From positions 320,227 to 384,226 of the forward strand of contig JADJPR010000004.1 of the NCBI GenBank assembly GCA_016713135.1: a stretch of DNA of 64,000 nucleotides. The letters are read 5' to 3'. Source of the DNA: Rhodanobacteraceae bacterium. Its GTDB lineage: Bacteria; Pseudomonadota; Gammaproteobacteria; Xanthomonadales; SZUA-5. Of this stretch, positions 11,110 through 22,299 are shown piece after piece. Position 1 is the first letter of the stretch. Each line of letters begins with the position of its first letter. The notes below the pieces were generated by a model, which searched no databases, was not told the DNA's origin, and saw nothing but the letters and a program-made list of their open reading frames with translations. A program made the translations under genes and the position numbers.

Positions 11110-12302
11110 TTAGCCTAGCGGACGATCGCTGCAGGCTTCCAGTGCGCGCGGGCGCGCCGGGCGGGCGCGCAGCGAGTCCACGCTGAGTTCGTAAATGCGC
11201 TCGGCGAGCAGCCGCTGGCCGGTCTCGGAGAGGTGCACGAAGTCGAAGTACATCGGCGCCGCGGCGGCATCGAAGGCGCCAGCGAGATCGTGCGCTGCCG
11301 GAAGCAGCGGCAGCAGCGACCGCACCGCGGCGCTGCTGGCGCGCTGCAGGCGCACGTGGTCTGCGGGCGATGCGCCAACGATGCCGGCCTCGTCGCCGCG
11401 CGGCGGGCTGCGGTCGAAGGCGGTCGGCTGCCAAAGCGGCATCACCGGAACATCAAAGGCGGCGCCGATCGCCTGCGCCTGGCGCACATTCGCCGCCCAG
11501 GCTGCTGCGGTGTCCGCCGCGAGGCGCAAGATGGCCGCACCGTCGAGCGCTTCGGGTGCGCTGGCGAGCAGCCGGCCGATCCCTTCCAGTTGCATCGCCC
11601 AGGCGCGCAGTTGCGCCCCGAAGCGGCGGGAACTGTTGAACTCGCGGCGCCGGTTGTCCTCGTTCTGCGGCCATCCGGCCTGGCGCGATTGCAGCGTGGC
11701 GAAGACATCGTTGGCGCCATCGAGGAAAACCGCGAGGTCCGCCGCCGGCTGGCTGCAGGCCAGCGCCGACTGGAACGCGGCGAGGCTCTGGCGCGAGACA
11801 TAGCCGGACTCGCCGAAGTTCAGCACGCGCACCCGAAGTTCCGGCGCGCGCTCGGCGTAGACCTGCTGCAACTGCGCGGCGAGGGTGCCACTGTCGCGGT
11901 TGCCGGTGCCCCAGACCACCGAGCCGCCGAACAGCCAGATCTCGCGCTGGATCGGCTCGGCCGGGCGCGGCGTGACGCGGAAACCGTGTGCGTCGATCTT
12001 GATGATCTCGCCGCGGTAGGGCTGGCGGCGCCAGTAGACGTAGCTGCGCCATGCCGTGTCGCGCGCCTGCGCGTGCTCAGCCCAGTAGCGTCCGATCCAG
12101 TCATCGCCGGCCACCGCCGCCGCGCGCTCGCGCGCTGGTGCGACCGCGCCCGATTCGAAGGGCGCCGCCGCCAGCGGGTCGGGCAGGGCCAGGCGCAGCA
12201 AGTGGTCCACCAGCAGCAGCAAGAGCAGCGTCAGGCCAAGGATCGCCCACGCCTGGCCGAGCCCGCGCAACCCGGCGCCGATCCATCGCAACAGGATGCG
12301 CA

Positions 12303-12303
<1 letters not shown>
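11110..12303 (-). CDS. Membrane-anchored SGNH/GDSL-type hydrolase
   Basis: This 397-residue protein has one N-terminal transmembrane segment (about 17-40, leucine-rich). A periplasmic SGNH-type domain follows. Block I is LFGGSVVWGTG with Ser128, block III is DGANDV, and block V is DFVHLSETGQ supplying the Asp-His pair. It is likely an esterase or acyl hydrolase, but nothing shows the substrate. The ATG overlaps the sdaA stop by one base (TGATG), so it is probably translated from the sdaA transcript. Confidence 0.8.
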
Positions 12304-13682
<1,379 letters not shown>

Positions 13683-13755
13683 GGCGGGAGATCCGGGGCG
13701 CGACGATCGGGGCCGCGATTATGCTTGCTGCCTCAAGCATTCGGGACACGTGCGC

Positions 13756-13986
13756 ATGGCGCTCCGCTTTTATCACCGCGACGGCTGTCATTTGTGCGAA
13801 CAGGCGCTGGAACTGCTGCAGGCGGCCGGGCTGGCGCAGGGGCTGAACCTGGTGGACATCGATGAGGATGCGCAGCTCGGCGCCGACTACGGGCTGCGCA
13901 TCCCGGTGCTGGAGCGCGCCGACGGCCAGTGGCTGGACTGGCCCTTCGATGCCGTACAGGTGCGCGCCTTCAGCGGCGGCGCCTGA
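13756..13986 (+). CDS. Glutaredoxin-like thiol protein (DUF836 type)
   Basis: This 76-residue thioredoxin-fold protein has a redox motif CHLC (FYHRDGCHLCEQA) and the cis-proline region RIPVLE. It matches the short DUF836/glutaredoxin-like family, whose partners are mostly unknown. The start ATG at 13756 is the first in frame after a short gap from the divergent sdaA. It is convergent with tyrS, six bases away. Confidence 0.85.
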   Translation: MALRFYHRDGCHLCEQALELLQAAGLAQGLNLVDIDEDAQLGADYGLRIPVLERADGQWLDWPFDAVQVRAFSGGA

Positions 13987-13992
13987 ACCGCC

Positions 13993-15273
13993 TCAGGCCG
14001 GCAGGCTGAGCGCGGCGTAGCTCTTCTTGCCCCGGCGCAGCAGCAGGTAGCGGCCGAACAGCAGGTCCGCACGGCCGACGCGCTGCTCGATGCCGCTGCT
14101 GCGCTGGTTGTTGACGTAGACGCCGCCGGCTTCGAGGTCCCGCCGTGCCTGGCCCTTGGACGGGCTCAAGCCCGCGGCCACCAGCAGATCGATCAGCGCT
14201 GCGCCTTCGCCATCCAGCGCGGCGGTGTCCAGCGCGGCGTTGGGGATTTCCGCGATGAGGTCGCGGAACACCGTTTCCGGGGTGCCCTCGATCGCGCCGC
14301 CGAACAGGATCTGGCTGGCGGCGATCGCCGCCTGGGTGGCATCTGCGCCGTGCACCAGCGTGGTCACCTCGCGCGCCAGCGCGCGGTGCGCCTCGCGCGC
14401 GCCCGGGTTGGCCGCGTGGGCCGCTTCCAGCGCTTCGATGTCGGCCCGGCTGAGGAAGGTGAACTTGCGCAGGTACTCGCTGACCTTGGCGTCCTCGGTG
14501 TTCACGAAGAACTGGTAGAAGCGGTACGGGCTGGTGCGCTCCGGATCCAGCCACACCGCGCCCGATTCGGTCTTGCCGAACTTGCTGCCGTCGGCCTTGG
14601 TGATCAGCGGGAAGGTCCAGCCCCACACCGGCACGCCGAGCTTGCGCCGGACGAAGTCGCAGCCGGCGGTGATGTTGCCCCACTGGTCGGAGCCGCCGAT
14701 CTGCAATTCGCAGCCGAGCGCGTTGCGCAGATGGTAGAAGTCGTAGGCCTGCAGCAACTGGTAGCTGAATTCGGTGTAGCTGATGCCGGCATCGCTGCCC
14801 ATGCGCAGCTTGACCGAGTCCTTCGCCAGCATCGCCGACAGCGGGAAGTGCTTGCCCACGTCGCGCAGGAAGTCGAGGAAGGACAGCGGCGCGGTCCAAT
14901 CGGCGTTGTCGACCAGCACGGCAGCGTTGCCGGCACGGTCGAAATCGAGCAGGCGCTTGAGCTGCGCCTTGATGCAGCTGACGTTGTGCGCCAGTTGCTC
15001 GCGGGTCAGCAGGTTGCGCTCGGCCGACTTGCCGGAAGGGTCGCCGATCATGCCGGTGGCGCCGCCGGCCAGCGGGATCGGGCGGTGCCCGGCCAGCTGG
15101 AAGCGGCGCAGCGTCAGCTGGCCCATCAGGTGGCCGACATGCAGCGAATCGCCGGTGGGATCGAAGCCGCAATAAAGCGCGATGGGGCCCTCGGCGATGC
15201 GCTTGCGCAGGCCGTCGAGGTCAGTGCAGTCGGCCAGCAGGCCGCGCCAGATCAGGTCGTCGATCAGATCCAT
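13993..15273 (-). CDS. tyrS: Tyrosyl-tRNA synthetase
   Basis: This class I synthetase charges tRNA-Tyr. The 426-residue product shows YCGFDPTGDSLHVGHL with the HIGH-type HVGH and GGATGMIGDPSGKS. It also has QLLQAYDF, GGSDQWGNI and the KMSKS equivalent KFGKTES. A C-terminal S4 RNA-binding domain ends the protein. The length and motifs are those of bacterial TyrRS. Confidence 0.96.
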   Translation of the reverse strand: MDLIDDLIWRGLLADCTDLDGLRKRIAEGPIALYCGFDPTGDSLHVGHLMGQLTLRRFQLAGHRPIPLAGGATGMIGDPSGKSAERNLLTREQLAHNVSCIKAQLKRLLDFDRAGNAAVLVDNADWTAPLSFLDFLRDVGKHFPLSAMLAKDSVKLRMGSDAGISYTEFSYQLLQAYDFYHLRNALGCELQIGGSDQWGNITAGCDFVRRKLGVPVWGWTFPLITKADGSKFGKTESGAVWLDPERTSPYRFYQFFVNTEDAKVSEYLRKFTFLSRADIEALEAAHAANPGAREAHRALAREVTTLVHGADATQAAIAASQILFGGAIEGTPETVFRDLIAEIPNAALDTAALDGEGAALIDLLVAAGLSPSKGQARRDLEAGGVYVNNQRSSGIEQRVGRADLLFGRYLLLRRGKKSYAALSLPA

Positions 15274-15349
15274 CGGAGAAGTGCAGGGTTGGGTGAAGAA
15301 GAAGCGGCAAGGCTACGCGAGGGCGCGCCCCGGCGCATATGCAACGTAC

Positions 15350-16471
15350 TCACGGCTTGCGCCCAAGCACCGCGGCGAGCGCCTCGAGCACGCGCCCCAC
15401 GCTGTCCGGGCTGCTGCTCGCGCCCATCAGGCCGATGCGCCAGATCTTGCCGGCCAGCGCGCCCAGGCCCGCGCCGATCTCGATGCCGAACTCGTTCAGC
15501 AGCCGGCGCCGCACTGGCAGGTCTTCCACGCCATCGGGGATGCGCACGGCGTTGAGCTGTGGCAGGCGGTGGCGCTCGTCGACCAGCAGCTCCAGGCCGA
15601 TGGCAGCCAGGCCGTCGCGCAGCCTGAGATGGTTCGCGCGGTGGCGCGCCCAGGCGGCCTCCAGGCCTTCCTCGTGCAGCATCAGCAGCGATTCGTGCAG
15701 CGCGTAGAGCATGTTGATCGGCGCGGTGTGGTGGTAGCTGCGCGCGCCTTCGCCCTGCCAGTAAGCCATCACCAGCGACAGGTCCAGGAACCAGCTCTGC
15801 ACCGGCGTCTTGCGCGCCTTCAGCGCTGCCACCGCGCGCTCGCCGAAGGACAGCGGCGACAGCCACGGCGGCGCCGACAGGCACTTCTGCGAGCCGGAGT
15901 AGATCGCGTCCGCGCCCCAGGCATCCACATGCAGCGGGATGCCGCCGAGGCTGGTGACCGCATCGACGATAGCCAGCGCGCCGTGATCGTGCGCCAGCTT
16001 GCACAGCGCTTGCGCATCGGATTCGACGCCGGTGGACGTCTCGGCGTGCACAAAGGCCAGCGCCTTGGCGCCCGGGTTCGCCTTCAGCGCCGCCTCGACC
16101 TTGCCGAGGTCGATGGCCGTGCCGAAATCGTCCATCACCATCACTGGCGTGGCACCCACGCGCAGCACGTTCTCCTTCATGCGCCCGCCGAAGACACCGT
16201 TCTGGCACACGACGACGGTATCGCCGGGTTCGATCAGGTTGACGAAGCAGGCCTCCATGCCGGCCGATCCGGGCGCGGAGATCGGCACCGTCAGCGCGTT
16301 GTCGGTGATGAAGGCGCGCCGCAGTAGCCCCTTCAGCTCATCCATCATGCGCACGAACTCGGGATCCAGGTGCCCGATGGTCGGCCGCGCCAGCGCGCCG
16401 AGGATCCGCGGCGGCACATTCGACGGACCAGGACCGAGCAGCAGGCGGTCGGGCGGGAGGAAGCTTTGCAT
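15350..16471 (-). CDS. Alanine/serine-glyoxylate aminotransferase family protein
   Basis: A 373-residue PLP-dependent class V aminotransferase. It opens with LLLGPGPSNVPPRI and has SAPGSAGMEA, VHAETSTG, and VDAVTSLGGIP with the cofactor-ring aspartate. The Schiff-base lysine is in YSGSQKCLSAPP. Relatives transfer the amino group of alanine or serine to glyoxylate; which donor is used here cannot be told. It is separated by 76 bases from tyrS downstream. Confidence 0.88.
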   Translation of the reverse strand: MQSFLPPDRLLLGPGPSNVPPRILGALARPTIGHLDPEFVRMMDELKGLLRRAFITDNALTVPISAPGSAGMEACFVNLIEPGDTVVVCQNGVFGGRMKENVLRVGATPVMVMDDFGTAIDLGKVEAALKANPGAKALAFVHAETSTGVESDAQALCKLAHDHGALAIVDAVTSLGGIPLHVDAWGADAIYSGSQKCLSAPPWLSPLSFGERAVAALKARKTPVQSWFLDLSLVMAYWQGEGARSYHHTAPINMLYALHESLLMLHEEGLEAAWARHRANHLRLRDGLAAIGLELLVDERHRLPQLNAVRIPDGVEDLPVRRRLLNEFGIEIGAGLGALAGKIWRIGLMGASSSPDSVGRVLEALAAVLGRKP

Positions 16472-16539
16472 GGGCGGGCTCCGGCGGCGGGAATGCGCGG
16501 AGGCTAGCGCGTGGCCGCGGAGCAAGCGCTCTTGAAGGA

Positions 16540-16648
16540 GGGTTGTGGGTTCTGGGTTCTGGGTTGTGGGCAGCGGGATCAAGAGCCGGCTTCGGACTCG
16601 CGGGCTCTTGCCGCCCACAACCCAGAACCCACAACCCACAACCCACAA
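16540..16648. repeat. Long hairpin of GGGTTNTG heptamers
   Basis: The left arm is tandem GGGTTGTG/GGGTTCTG words, then GGGCAGCGGGATCAAGAGCC. The right arm repeats all of this in reverse complement (GGGCTCTTGCCGCCCACAACCC.. AACCCACAACCC). The loop is only about 14 bases, so this is one of the strongest stem-loops in the window. It lies in the 305-base divergent spacer between the aminotransferase and the next GGDEF-EAL gene. The same word (GGGTTGTGGGCAGCG) appears at 25,274. Confidence 0.8.
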
Positions 16649-16776
16649 ACTGCTCAACGAAGCCGCGAGCCATCGAATGCCGACATCACCATCAGGTCCC
16701 GAAGCCCGCCCTGTTCATCCCATTCATCCTGTAGCAACATTGCGTCACCGATCCGCCGCGCGAACTAGACCCGCTC

Positions 16777-19255
16777 ATGCCCGAAATCCTGGTCGTCGAA
16801 CGATCGGCCACCCTGTGCGATTTGCTCGCGCGCACGCTGGAGACGGCCGGTGTCGGCATCGCCAGGCACTTCGAGCGCTTTGGCGACGCGGTCGAAGAGA
16901 TGCGCGAGCGCGTGGTGGCCTCGCGTTTGCCGGCGCTGCTGGTGATCGGCGTGCCGGAGCGCGAGCCGGCGGAGTGCCAGACGCTGCTGAAGATCGTGCC
17001 GCGAGCTGCCGGGCCAGATCCTGCCGCTGCTGATCCTGAGCCACGCGCCGCTGCCGCGACTGGATGCCTGGCTGGCCCGGCGGGGCTCGTCGATGCGCCT
17101 GTTGTGGAGCCAGTTCTGGCAGGTGCCGGGGGCGATCAGCGAGCTGTCGCCGAACTTGCTGTTCAGCACGCCGCCCGAGCGGGTGACACCGCAGAGTCCG
17201 ATGCGCTTGTTGCTGGTCGACGACTCGGTCAGCGTGCGCCGCACCTATCACCAGTTGCTGACGCAGCAGGGGCTGAATGTAGACCTGGCCGAGAGCATCG
17301 CCGACGGCTTCGCGCGGGCGCGCGCCGGGCGCTACGACCTGGTCGTGGTCGACTATTACCTGCCGGACGGCACCGGCGACCAGCTGGTGCGCAAGCTCAA
17401 GGCGGATCCCGCCACCGAGGGCGCGCTGGTTGCGCTGATCACGGCCACCTACAGCGAGGACGTGATCCAGAAGGTGCTGGATGCGGGTGCGGTCGAGTGC
17501 CTGTTCAAGAACGAGGTGATCTCGCTGACCCTGGCGCGGATCAAGGCGCTGGCGCGTGCGGTGCAGGACCGTCGCCGGATCGAGACCGAGCGCCGTCGCC
17601 TCGACGGCATCCTGCGCTCGGTGGGCGATGGCGTTTACGGCCTCGACGAGACCGGCGTGGTGAGCTTCGCCAACCCGACCGCCATCCGTCTGCTGGGCCT
17701 GGCCGACGATTCCGAACTGGTGGGCAAGGACGGCGGTCAGCTGCGCCTGAAGTTCGAACGCGACGACGTGGCCGGTCGCATGGAAACCGTGTTCGCCACC
17801 GGCGACGGGCGCTTCCTGCCGGTCGAGTGCTCGATGGTGCCGATGCTGGTCGGCGGCGAGACCGAGGGCTCGGTGGTGGTGTTCCGCGACATCTCGGATC
17901 GCAAGACGGTCGAGCGCGTGCGCTGGGAGCTGGATCACGACAAGCTCACCGGCTTGTCCAACCGCCGCCATTTCCTGGCGCAACTCGGAGCCTCGGTCGA
18001 ATCGCGCCGCCAGAACGGTGGCTACGGCGCGGTGCTGTTCGTCGACATCGACCGCTACACCCAGGTGTTGGAGAACGCCGGCGAGCTGGCGGGGCAACAG
18101 TTGCTGGTCGACATCGGCCAGCGCCTGCAGGCGCGGCTGCGCGACCACGACGGGCTGGCGCGGCTGGAGCACGACCAGTTCGCGCTGCGGCTGGAGAACG
18201 TGCAACTGGAGCACCTCTACACCATGGCCGACAGCCTGCGCGAGATGCTGCGCGCGGTGACCTACCTGGACCACGCCGGGCGCGCGCTGGAGGTGACCGT
18301 CTCGGTGGGCGTGGCGATCGTCAGCCGCGATTCGCCCTCCGCCGAGTATGTGCTGGAGAATGCGCGCCAGGCCTGCGCCCAAGCCAAGCGGCGTGGCCAG
18401 AACCAGACCCAGATCTTCGTGGTCGAAAGCGATTCAAGGGTCGCGCGCGAGCTGGAGGCCGGCTGGGCACAACGCATCCGCGAGGCGATGGGCGAGGACC
18501 GGCTGTTGCTGCTGGCGCACCCGATCCTGCCGATCTCCGGCCTGGCCGAAACCGCGCGAGGTTGGCGCATCCGCGGCGAGCAGCCGGAACAGGTGTACGA
18601 GATCCTGATCCGCATGATCAACCGCGACGGCCAGTCGGTCAGCCCGAGCGTGTTCATGCCGCTGGCCGAGCGTGCCAACCTGATGCCGAAGATCGATCTG
18701 TGGGTGGTCGCGCGCACTGTGCGCATCGCTACCCGCGTGCCGGACGAGCTGCCGGTGTCCTTCGCCATCAACCTGTCGAACCAGACGCTGCAGGACGACG
18801 AGGCGCTCGGCCACATCGAAAACACCTTCGCCAGCCACCGGGTGCGTCCGGACCGTTTCATTTTCGAGATCGCCGAGACCGGCGAGATCTACCAGATGCA
18901 CACCGCCCGGCGCTTCATCACCCAGTTGAAAAAGCTCGGCTGCCGCTTCGCGCTGGATGACTTCGGTGAAGGCAACAACTCGCCCGCGCACCTCAAATGG
19001 CTGCCGGTGGACCTGGTCAAGGTCAGTGGCGAGTTCGTCGCCGAGCGGACCGGCAGCGAGGTGGACCGCGCGATGGCACTCTCGCTGACCCAGATGGCGC
19101 ATTCGCTGAAGCTCAAGGTGATCGCCGAGCGGGTGGACTCGCAAAAGGCGCTGACCTGGCTGCGCGCGGCCAAGGTGGACTATGTCCAGGGCCATCTGTT
19201 CGGCGAGCCGACGCGGCTGGACGAGATCGATTTCGAAGCGGTATCGGAGGCCTGA
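16777..19255 (+). CDS. REC-REC-PAS-GGDEF-EAL protein, one-base frameshift in first receiver
   Basis: A c-di-GMP type signalling protein. The first frame gives a receiver-like domain (PEILVVERSATLCDLLARTL). Near 16,999 one extra C shifts the frame; without it the text reads KIVRELPGQILPLLIL and joins the intact frame. From ATG 17201 follow a second receiver (LLLVDDSVSVRRTY, phosphoacceptor in VVVDYYLPDG), a PAS domain, a GGDEF domain and an EAL domain. The GGDEF signature is replaced by EHDQF, so no cyclase activity is expected. The EAL domain keeps YEILIR, INLS, FEIAE, DDFG, AERV and VQG residues, so phosphodiesterase activity is possible. If the shift is real, translation could start at 17201. 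Confidence 0.8.
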
Positions 19256-19257
19256 GC

Positions 19258-19560
19258 GTGTTCAAGAAGGCCTTCTTCATCCTCCTGAGGGTGCTGTGCT
19301 ACGCCAGCCTGGCGGTGGTCGTGTGGGCTTTCGTGACGGTCCAGATGCTGCTGGGCGGCGATTGTCCGCGGATCGACACCGGCGCGGTCATTTGCAACAC
19401 CCCCGCGGCACAAGAGACCGCCAACGCCGCACTTGGGGTGATCCTGGTGACCTTCTTCACCGGCGTTCCGGGGCTGTTTGCGCTCGGCGGGGCGATCTTC
19501 CTAGTCAAGGACCTGTGGCGGCTGGTGCGCGGCAGGCGCGAATCGGCCGCGGTCGGCTGA
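19258..19560 (+). CDS. Small membrane protein, two transmembrane segments
   Basis: This 100-residue protein starts with GTG two bases after the stop of the GGDEF-EAL gene. Hydrophobic segments lie at about 5-32 and 58-84, separated by a loop with two cysteines (GGDCPR, AVICNTP). The C-terminus is basic. It is probably co-transcribed with the upstream signalling gene. I do not recognise a family. Confidence 0.7.
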   Translation: MFKKAFFILLRVLCYASLAVVVWAFVTVQMLLGGDCPRIDTGAVICNTPAAQETANAALGVILVTFFTGVPGLFALGGAIFLVKDLWRLVRGRRESAAVG

Positions 19561-19593
19561 TGCGGGGGAGCGCTTCAAGTAACTGAACAAGCT

Positions 19594-19730
19594 GGTTTTT
19601 GTCCGCAAAGGACGCAAAGGACGCTAAGAAGAGCCAAGCTCTCAGGGGTGTGCAGGACCTTGGGAACGCCAGCGGATCCGAAGAGCTTTTGCCTTCTTTG
19701 CGTCCTTTGCGTCCTTTGCGGACCAAAAAA
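19594..19730. repeat. Inverted repeat of GGACGCAAA units, second copy
   Basis: The left arm (19594-19642) reads GTCCGCAAAGGACGCAAAGG and onward; the right arm (19683-19730) is its reverse complement ending in TTTGCGGACCAAAAAA. It closely resembles the element at 6433-6567. It lies between the convergent small membrane protein gene and metX. Confidence 0.8.
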
Positions 19731-19775
19731 GCGTCCGCCTTCACCAGACTGTCCGGTGCGCGTCCGCACCCGCGC

Positions 19776-20870
19776 CTACAGCCGGTCCAGGAAGCGCGAC
19801 ACCACCGGCGCGAAGCGCGGGATGTCGACCAGGAAGGCGTCGTGGCCCTGGATCGAGGGCAGGGCCTGGTAGTCGACATCGGCGCCGGCGGCGCGCAGGC
19901 ACTCGGCGATCTCTTCCTGCTGCTCGACCGGGAACAGGAAGTCGGTGGCCACCCCGATGACGAGCGCGTGTTCCACCGCCATCTGGCGGCAGGCGGCCTC
20001 GACCGTGCCGCCGTAATCGGACAGGTCGAACCAGTCCATCGCGCGCGACAGGTACAGGTAGCTCAGCGGGTCGAAGCCGCCGGCCCAGCGGCGCGCGTGG
20101 GAATCGAGGTAGGACTCGATCTGGAACTCGCTGGCGAAGGGATCTTCGGCATTGCGCTCATTCAACCGCTCGCGGCCGAAGCGTTCGCGCCATTCCTGGG
20201 GCGACCGGTAGGTGGCCACACCGAGCTTGCGCGCCAGCCCCATGCCGGTGGCGACGTCCATCGCATGGGTGTAGTTGCCGCCGTTGAAGCCGGGATCGGC
20301 GCGCACGATCTGCCGCTGCAGCGAGCGCAGCGCGATGGCGAAGGAAGAGGAGCGTGCGGCGCAGCTCATCACGATCAGGTTCGGCACCAGCTGCGGGTGG
20401 CGCAGCGCCATCGCTTGCGCGGTCATGCCGCCCATGCTCGGGCCGACCACCGCCAGCAGGCGCTCGATGCCGAGGTCGCGCACCACCGCCGCGGCGCCGT
20501 CGGCGACATCCTCGATGCTGATCGACGGGAAACGCAGGCGGTAGGGCAGTCCGTCCTCCGGATGCGGCGAGGCCGGCCCGGTTGAGCCCTTGCAACTGCC
20601 GAGCGAGTTCACGCAGATGATGAACCAGCGCTCGGTGTCGAAACTGCGATCGCGCCCGATCATCGGTTCCCACCAGCCGGGCGTGGGGTCTTCGGCGCAG
20701 GAGGCGGCATGCGCGCTCGGCGACATCCCGGTCACGATCAGGATCGCGTTGTCGCGCGCGGGCGACAACGTGCCCCAGGTTTCGTAGGCGATCACCCCGG
20801 CGGTGAGCGTGCCACCGCGATGCAGCGGCATCGGCGAGGGCAGGGCGGTGTAGCGGGTGGCACCGGACAT
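19776..20870 (-). CDS. metX: MetX-family homoserine (or serine) O-acyltransferase
   Basis: An alpha/beta-hydrolase-fold acyltransferase of 364 residues that activates homoserine or serine for sulfur assimilation. The nucleophile is Ser145 in VGPSMGGMTA. ETWG near the start, NSLGSCKGSTGPAS, FDLSDYGG and the C-terminal IQGHDAFLVD with the catalytic histidine match the family. Several Xanthomonadales members use succinyl-CoA, and some act on serine rather than homoserine, so acyl donor and acceptor remain open. The ATG at 20870 is the first in frame before the signature region. Confidence 0.9.
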   Translation of the reverse strand: MSGATRYTALPSPMPLHRGGTLTAGVIAYETWGTLSPARDNAILIVTGMSPSAHAASCAEDPTPGWWEPMIGRDRSFDTERWFIICVNSLGSCKGSTGPASPHPEDGLPYRLRFPSISIEDVADGAAAVVRDLGIERLLAVVGPSMGGMTAQAMALRHPQLVPNLIVMSCAARSSSFAIALRSLQRQIVRADPGFNGGNYTHAMDVATGMGLARKLGVATYRSPQEWRERFGRERLNERNAEDPFASEFQIESYLDSHARRWAGGFDPLSYLYLSRAMDWFDLSDYGGTVEAACRQMAVEHALVIGVATDFLFPVEQQEEIAECLRAAGADVDYQALPSIQGHDAFLVDIPRFAPVVSRFLDRL

Positions 20871-20935
20871 GCAGAGCAAACTCGATCGCGGGTCGGCATC
20901 ATAACCAGAACCAGCCGGAAGCCGGGACCCAGCGC

Positions 20936-21649
20936 CTGTACGCCAATTCACGCACCGTCGAGAGCGCCCAGAGCGAGCCGCACCCGCGCCTGGCGGAAGT
21001 CCTGGCACGCCACCTACAGGCGGGCTACCGGCGGCCCTGCGCGGCGCATTCGCTGGCGGCGTACGCGCGGCTACAGGAATGGCTGGCGCAGCGCGGCGGC
21101 GCGCCGCTGATCCTCGACAGCGGCTGCGGAACCGGCGCCAGCACTCTGCAGTTGGCGGCCGCGCGGCCCGATGCGACGGTCGTCGGCATCGACCAGTCGC
21201 GCGAGCGCCTGGTGCGTGGCGGCCTGGCGGGAACGGATTTCGCCGCGCTGGCACCCAACGCCGCCTTGCTGCGCGCCCCGCTGGAGGACATCTGGCGGCT
21301 GCTCGCGGCCGATGGATTGCGCCCGCGGCGCCATCTGCTGTGGTATCCCAACCCCTGGCCCAAGGCGGCGCAGCTGCGCCTGCGCTGGCACGGCCATCCG
21401 GTGTTCCCGGTGCTGTTGCAGCTCGGCGGGGAGATCGAGCTGCGCAGCAACTGGTGGGTCTACGCGGCCGAGTTCGCCCAGGCACTGCGCGCCTGCGGAT
21501 GGCAGACTGCGCTGGACCAAATCGCACCGGGTGCCGCGCCGGTATCGCCCTTCGAACGCAAATACCGCGACTCCGGTCACCGCCTGTGGCAGGTCATCGG
21601 GCGCGCCGTTGGAGACACCATGCAGGACCAAACACCATGCGCATCCTGA
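20936..21649 (+). CDS. TrmB-like SAM-dependent methyltransferase, start uncertain
   Basis: This is a class I methyltransferase related to tRNA (guanine46-N7)-methyltransferase but distinct in its ends. Family text runs from VESAQSEPHPRLAEVL, through the SAM motif LILDSGCGTGASTLQLA and the acidic VVGID, to LLWYPNPWPK and SPFERKYRDSGH. No ATG, GTG or TTG exists in frame before the SAM motif; the first such codon (TTG 21152) would remove it. CTG 20936 is the most plausible start, or an upstream indel hides one. The 3' end overlaps the response regulator by 13 bases. Confidence 0.75.
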   Translation: MYANSRTVESAQSEPHPRLAEVLARHLQAGYRRPCAAHSLAAYARLQEWLAQRGGAPLILDSGCGTGASTLQLAAARPDATVVGIDQSRERLVRGGLAGTDFAALAPNAALLRAPLEDIWRLLAADGLRPRRHLLWYPNPWPKAAQLRLRWHGHPVFPVLLQLGGEIELRSNWWVYAAEFAQALRACGWQTALDQIAPGAAPVSPFERKYRDSGHRLWQVIGRAVGDTMQDQTPCAS

Positions 21650-22299
21650 TCGTAGAAGACGACACCCTACTCGGCGAGGGCCTGGTCACCGCGCTCAAGC
21701 GACAAGGCGATACTGTCGACTGGCTGCAGGACGGTGCTGCCGCGATCATCGCGCTGAAAAGCGAGAGCTTCGACCTGGTCCTGCTCGACCTCGGCCTGCC
21801 GCGCGCGGATGGTTATGCCGTGCTCTCCGCGGTGCGTGGCGCCGGCAATCGCGTGCCGGTGCTGGTGCTGACCGCGCGCGACCAGGTGGCCGACCGCGTG
21901 CGCGGGCTGGACCTCGGCGCCGACGACTACCTGGTCAAGCCCTTCGACCTGCACGAGTTGCTGGCGCGCATCCGCGCGCTGCACCGGCGCGCGCAGGGCC
22001 AGACCAGCAATGTGATCGCGCATGGCGACATCCGGCTCGATCCAGCGGCGCACCTGTGCACTTACAAGGGCAAGCTGGTGGACCTGCCGCGCCGCGAGTT
22101 TGCATTGTTGCGCACGCTGGTCGAGAATGCCGGGCGTGTGCTCACGCGCGATGCCGTGCTGCAGCGCGTGTACGGCTGGGACGAGTCGCTGGAGAGCAAC
22201 GCACTGGAGGTGCACATCCATCATTTGCGCAAGAAGCTGTATCCCGAGCTGATCCGCACCATTCGTGGCGTCGGCTACCTCGTCGAAGCCGCGCCATGA
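21637..22299 (+). CDS. OmpR/PhoB-family response regulator
   Basis: A 220-residue regulator with an N-terminal receiver (MRILIVEDD, phosphoacceptor Asp51 in LVLLDLGLP, Lys in LVKPFDL) and a C-terminal winged-helix DNA-binding domain (LPRREFALL, HIHHLRKKL, TIRGVGYLVE). It most resembles the PmrA/QseB group. Its last bases overlap the histidine kinase start (ATGA), giving a coupled two-component pair. Confidence 0.93.
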   Translation: MRILIVEDDTLLGEGLVTALKRQGDTVDWLQDGAAAIIALKSESFDLVLLDLGLPRADGYAVLSAVRGAGNRVPVLVLTARDQVADRVRGLDLGADDYLVKPFDLHELLARIRALHRRAQGQTSNVIAHGDIRLDPAAHLCTYKGKLVDLPRREFALLRTLVENAGRVLTRDAVLQRVYGWDESLESNALEVHIHHLRKKLYPELIRTIRGVGYLVEAAP

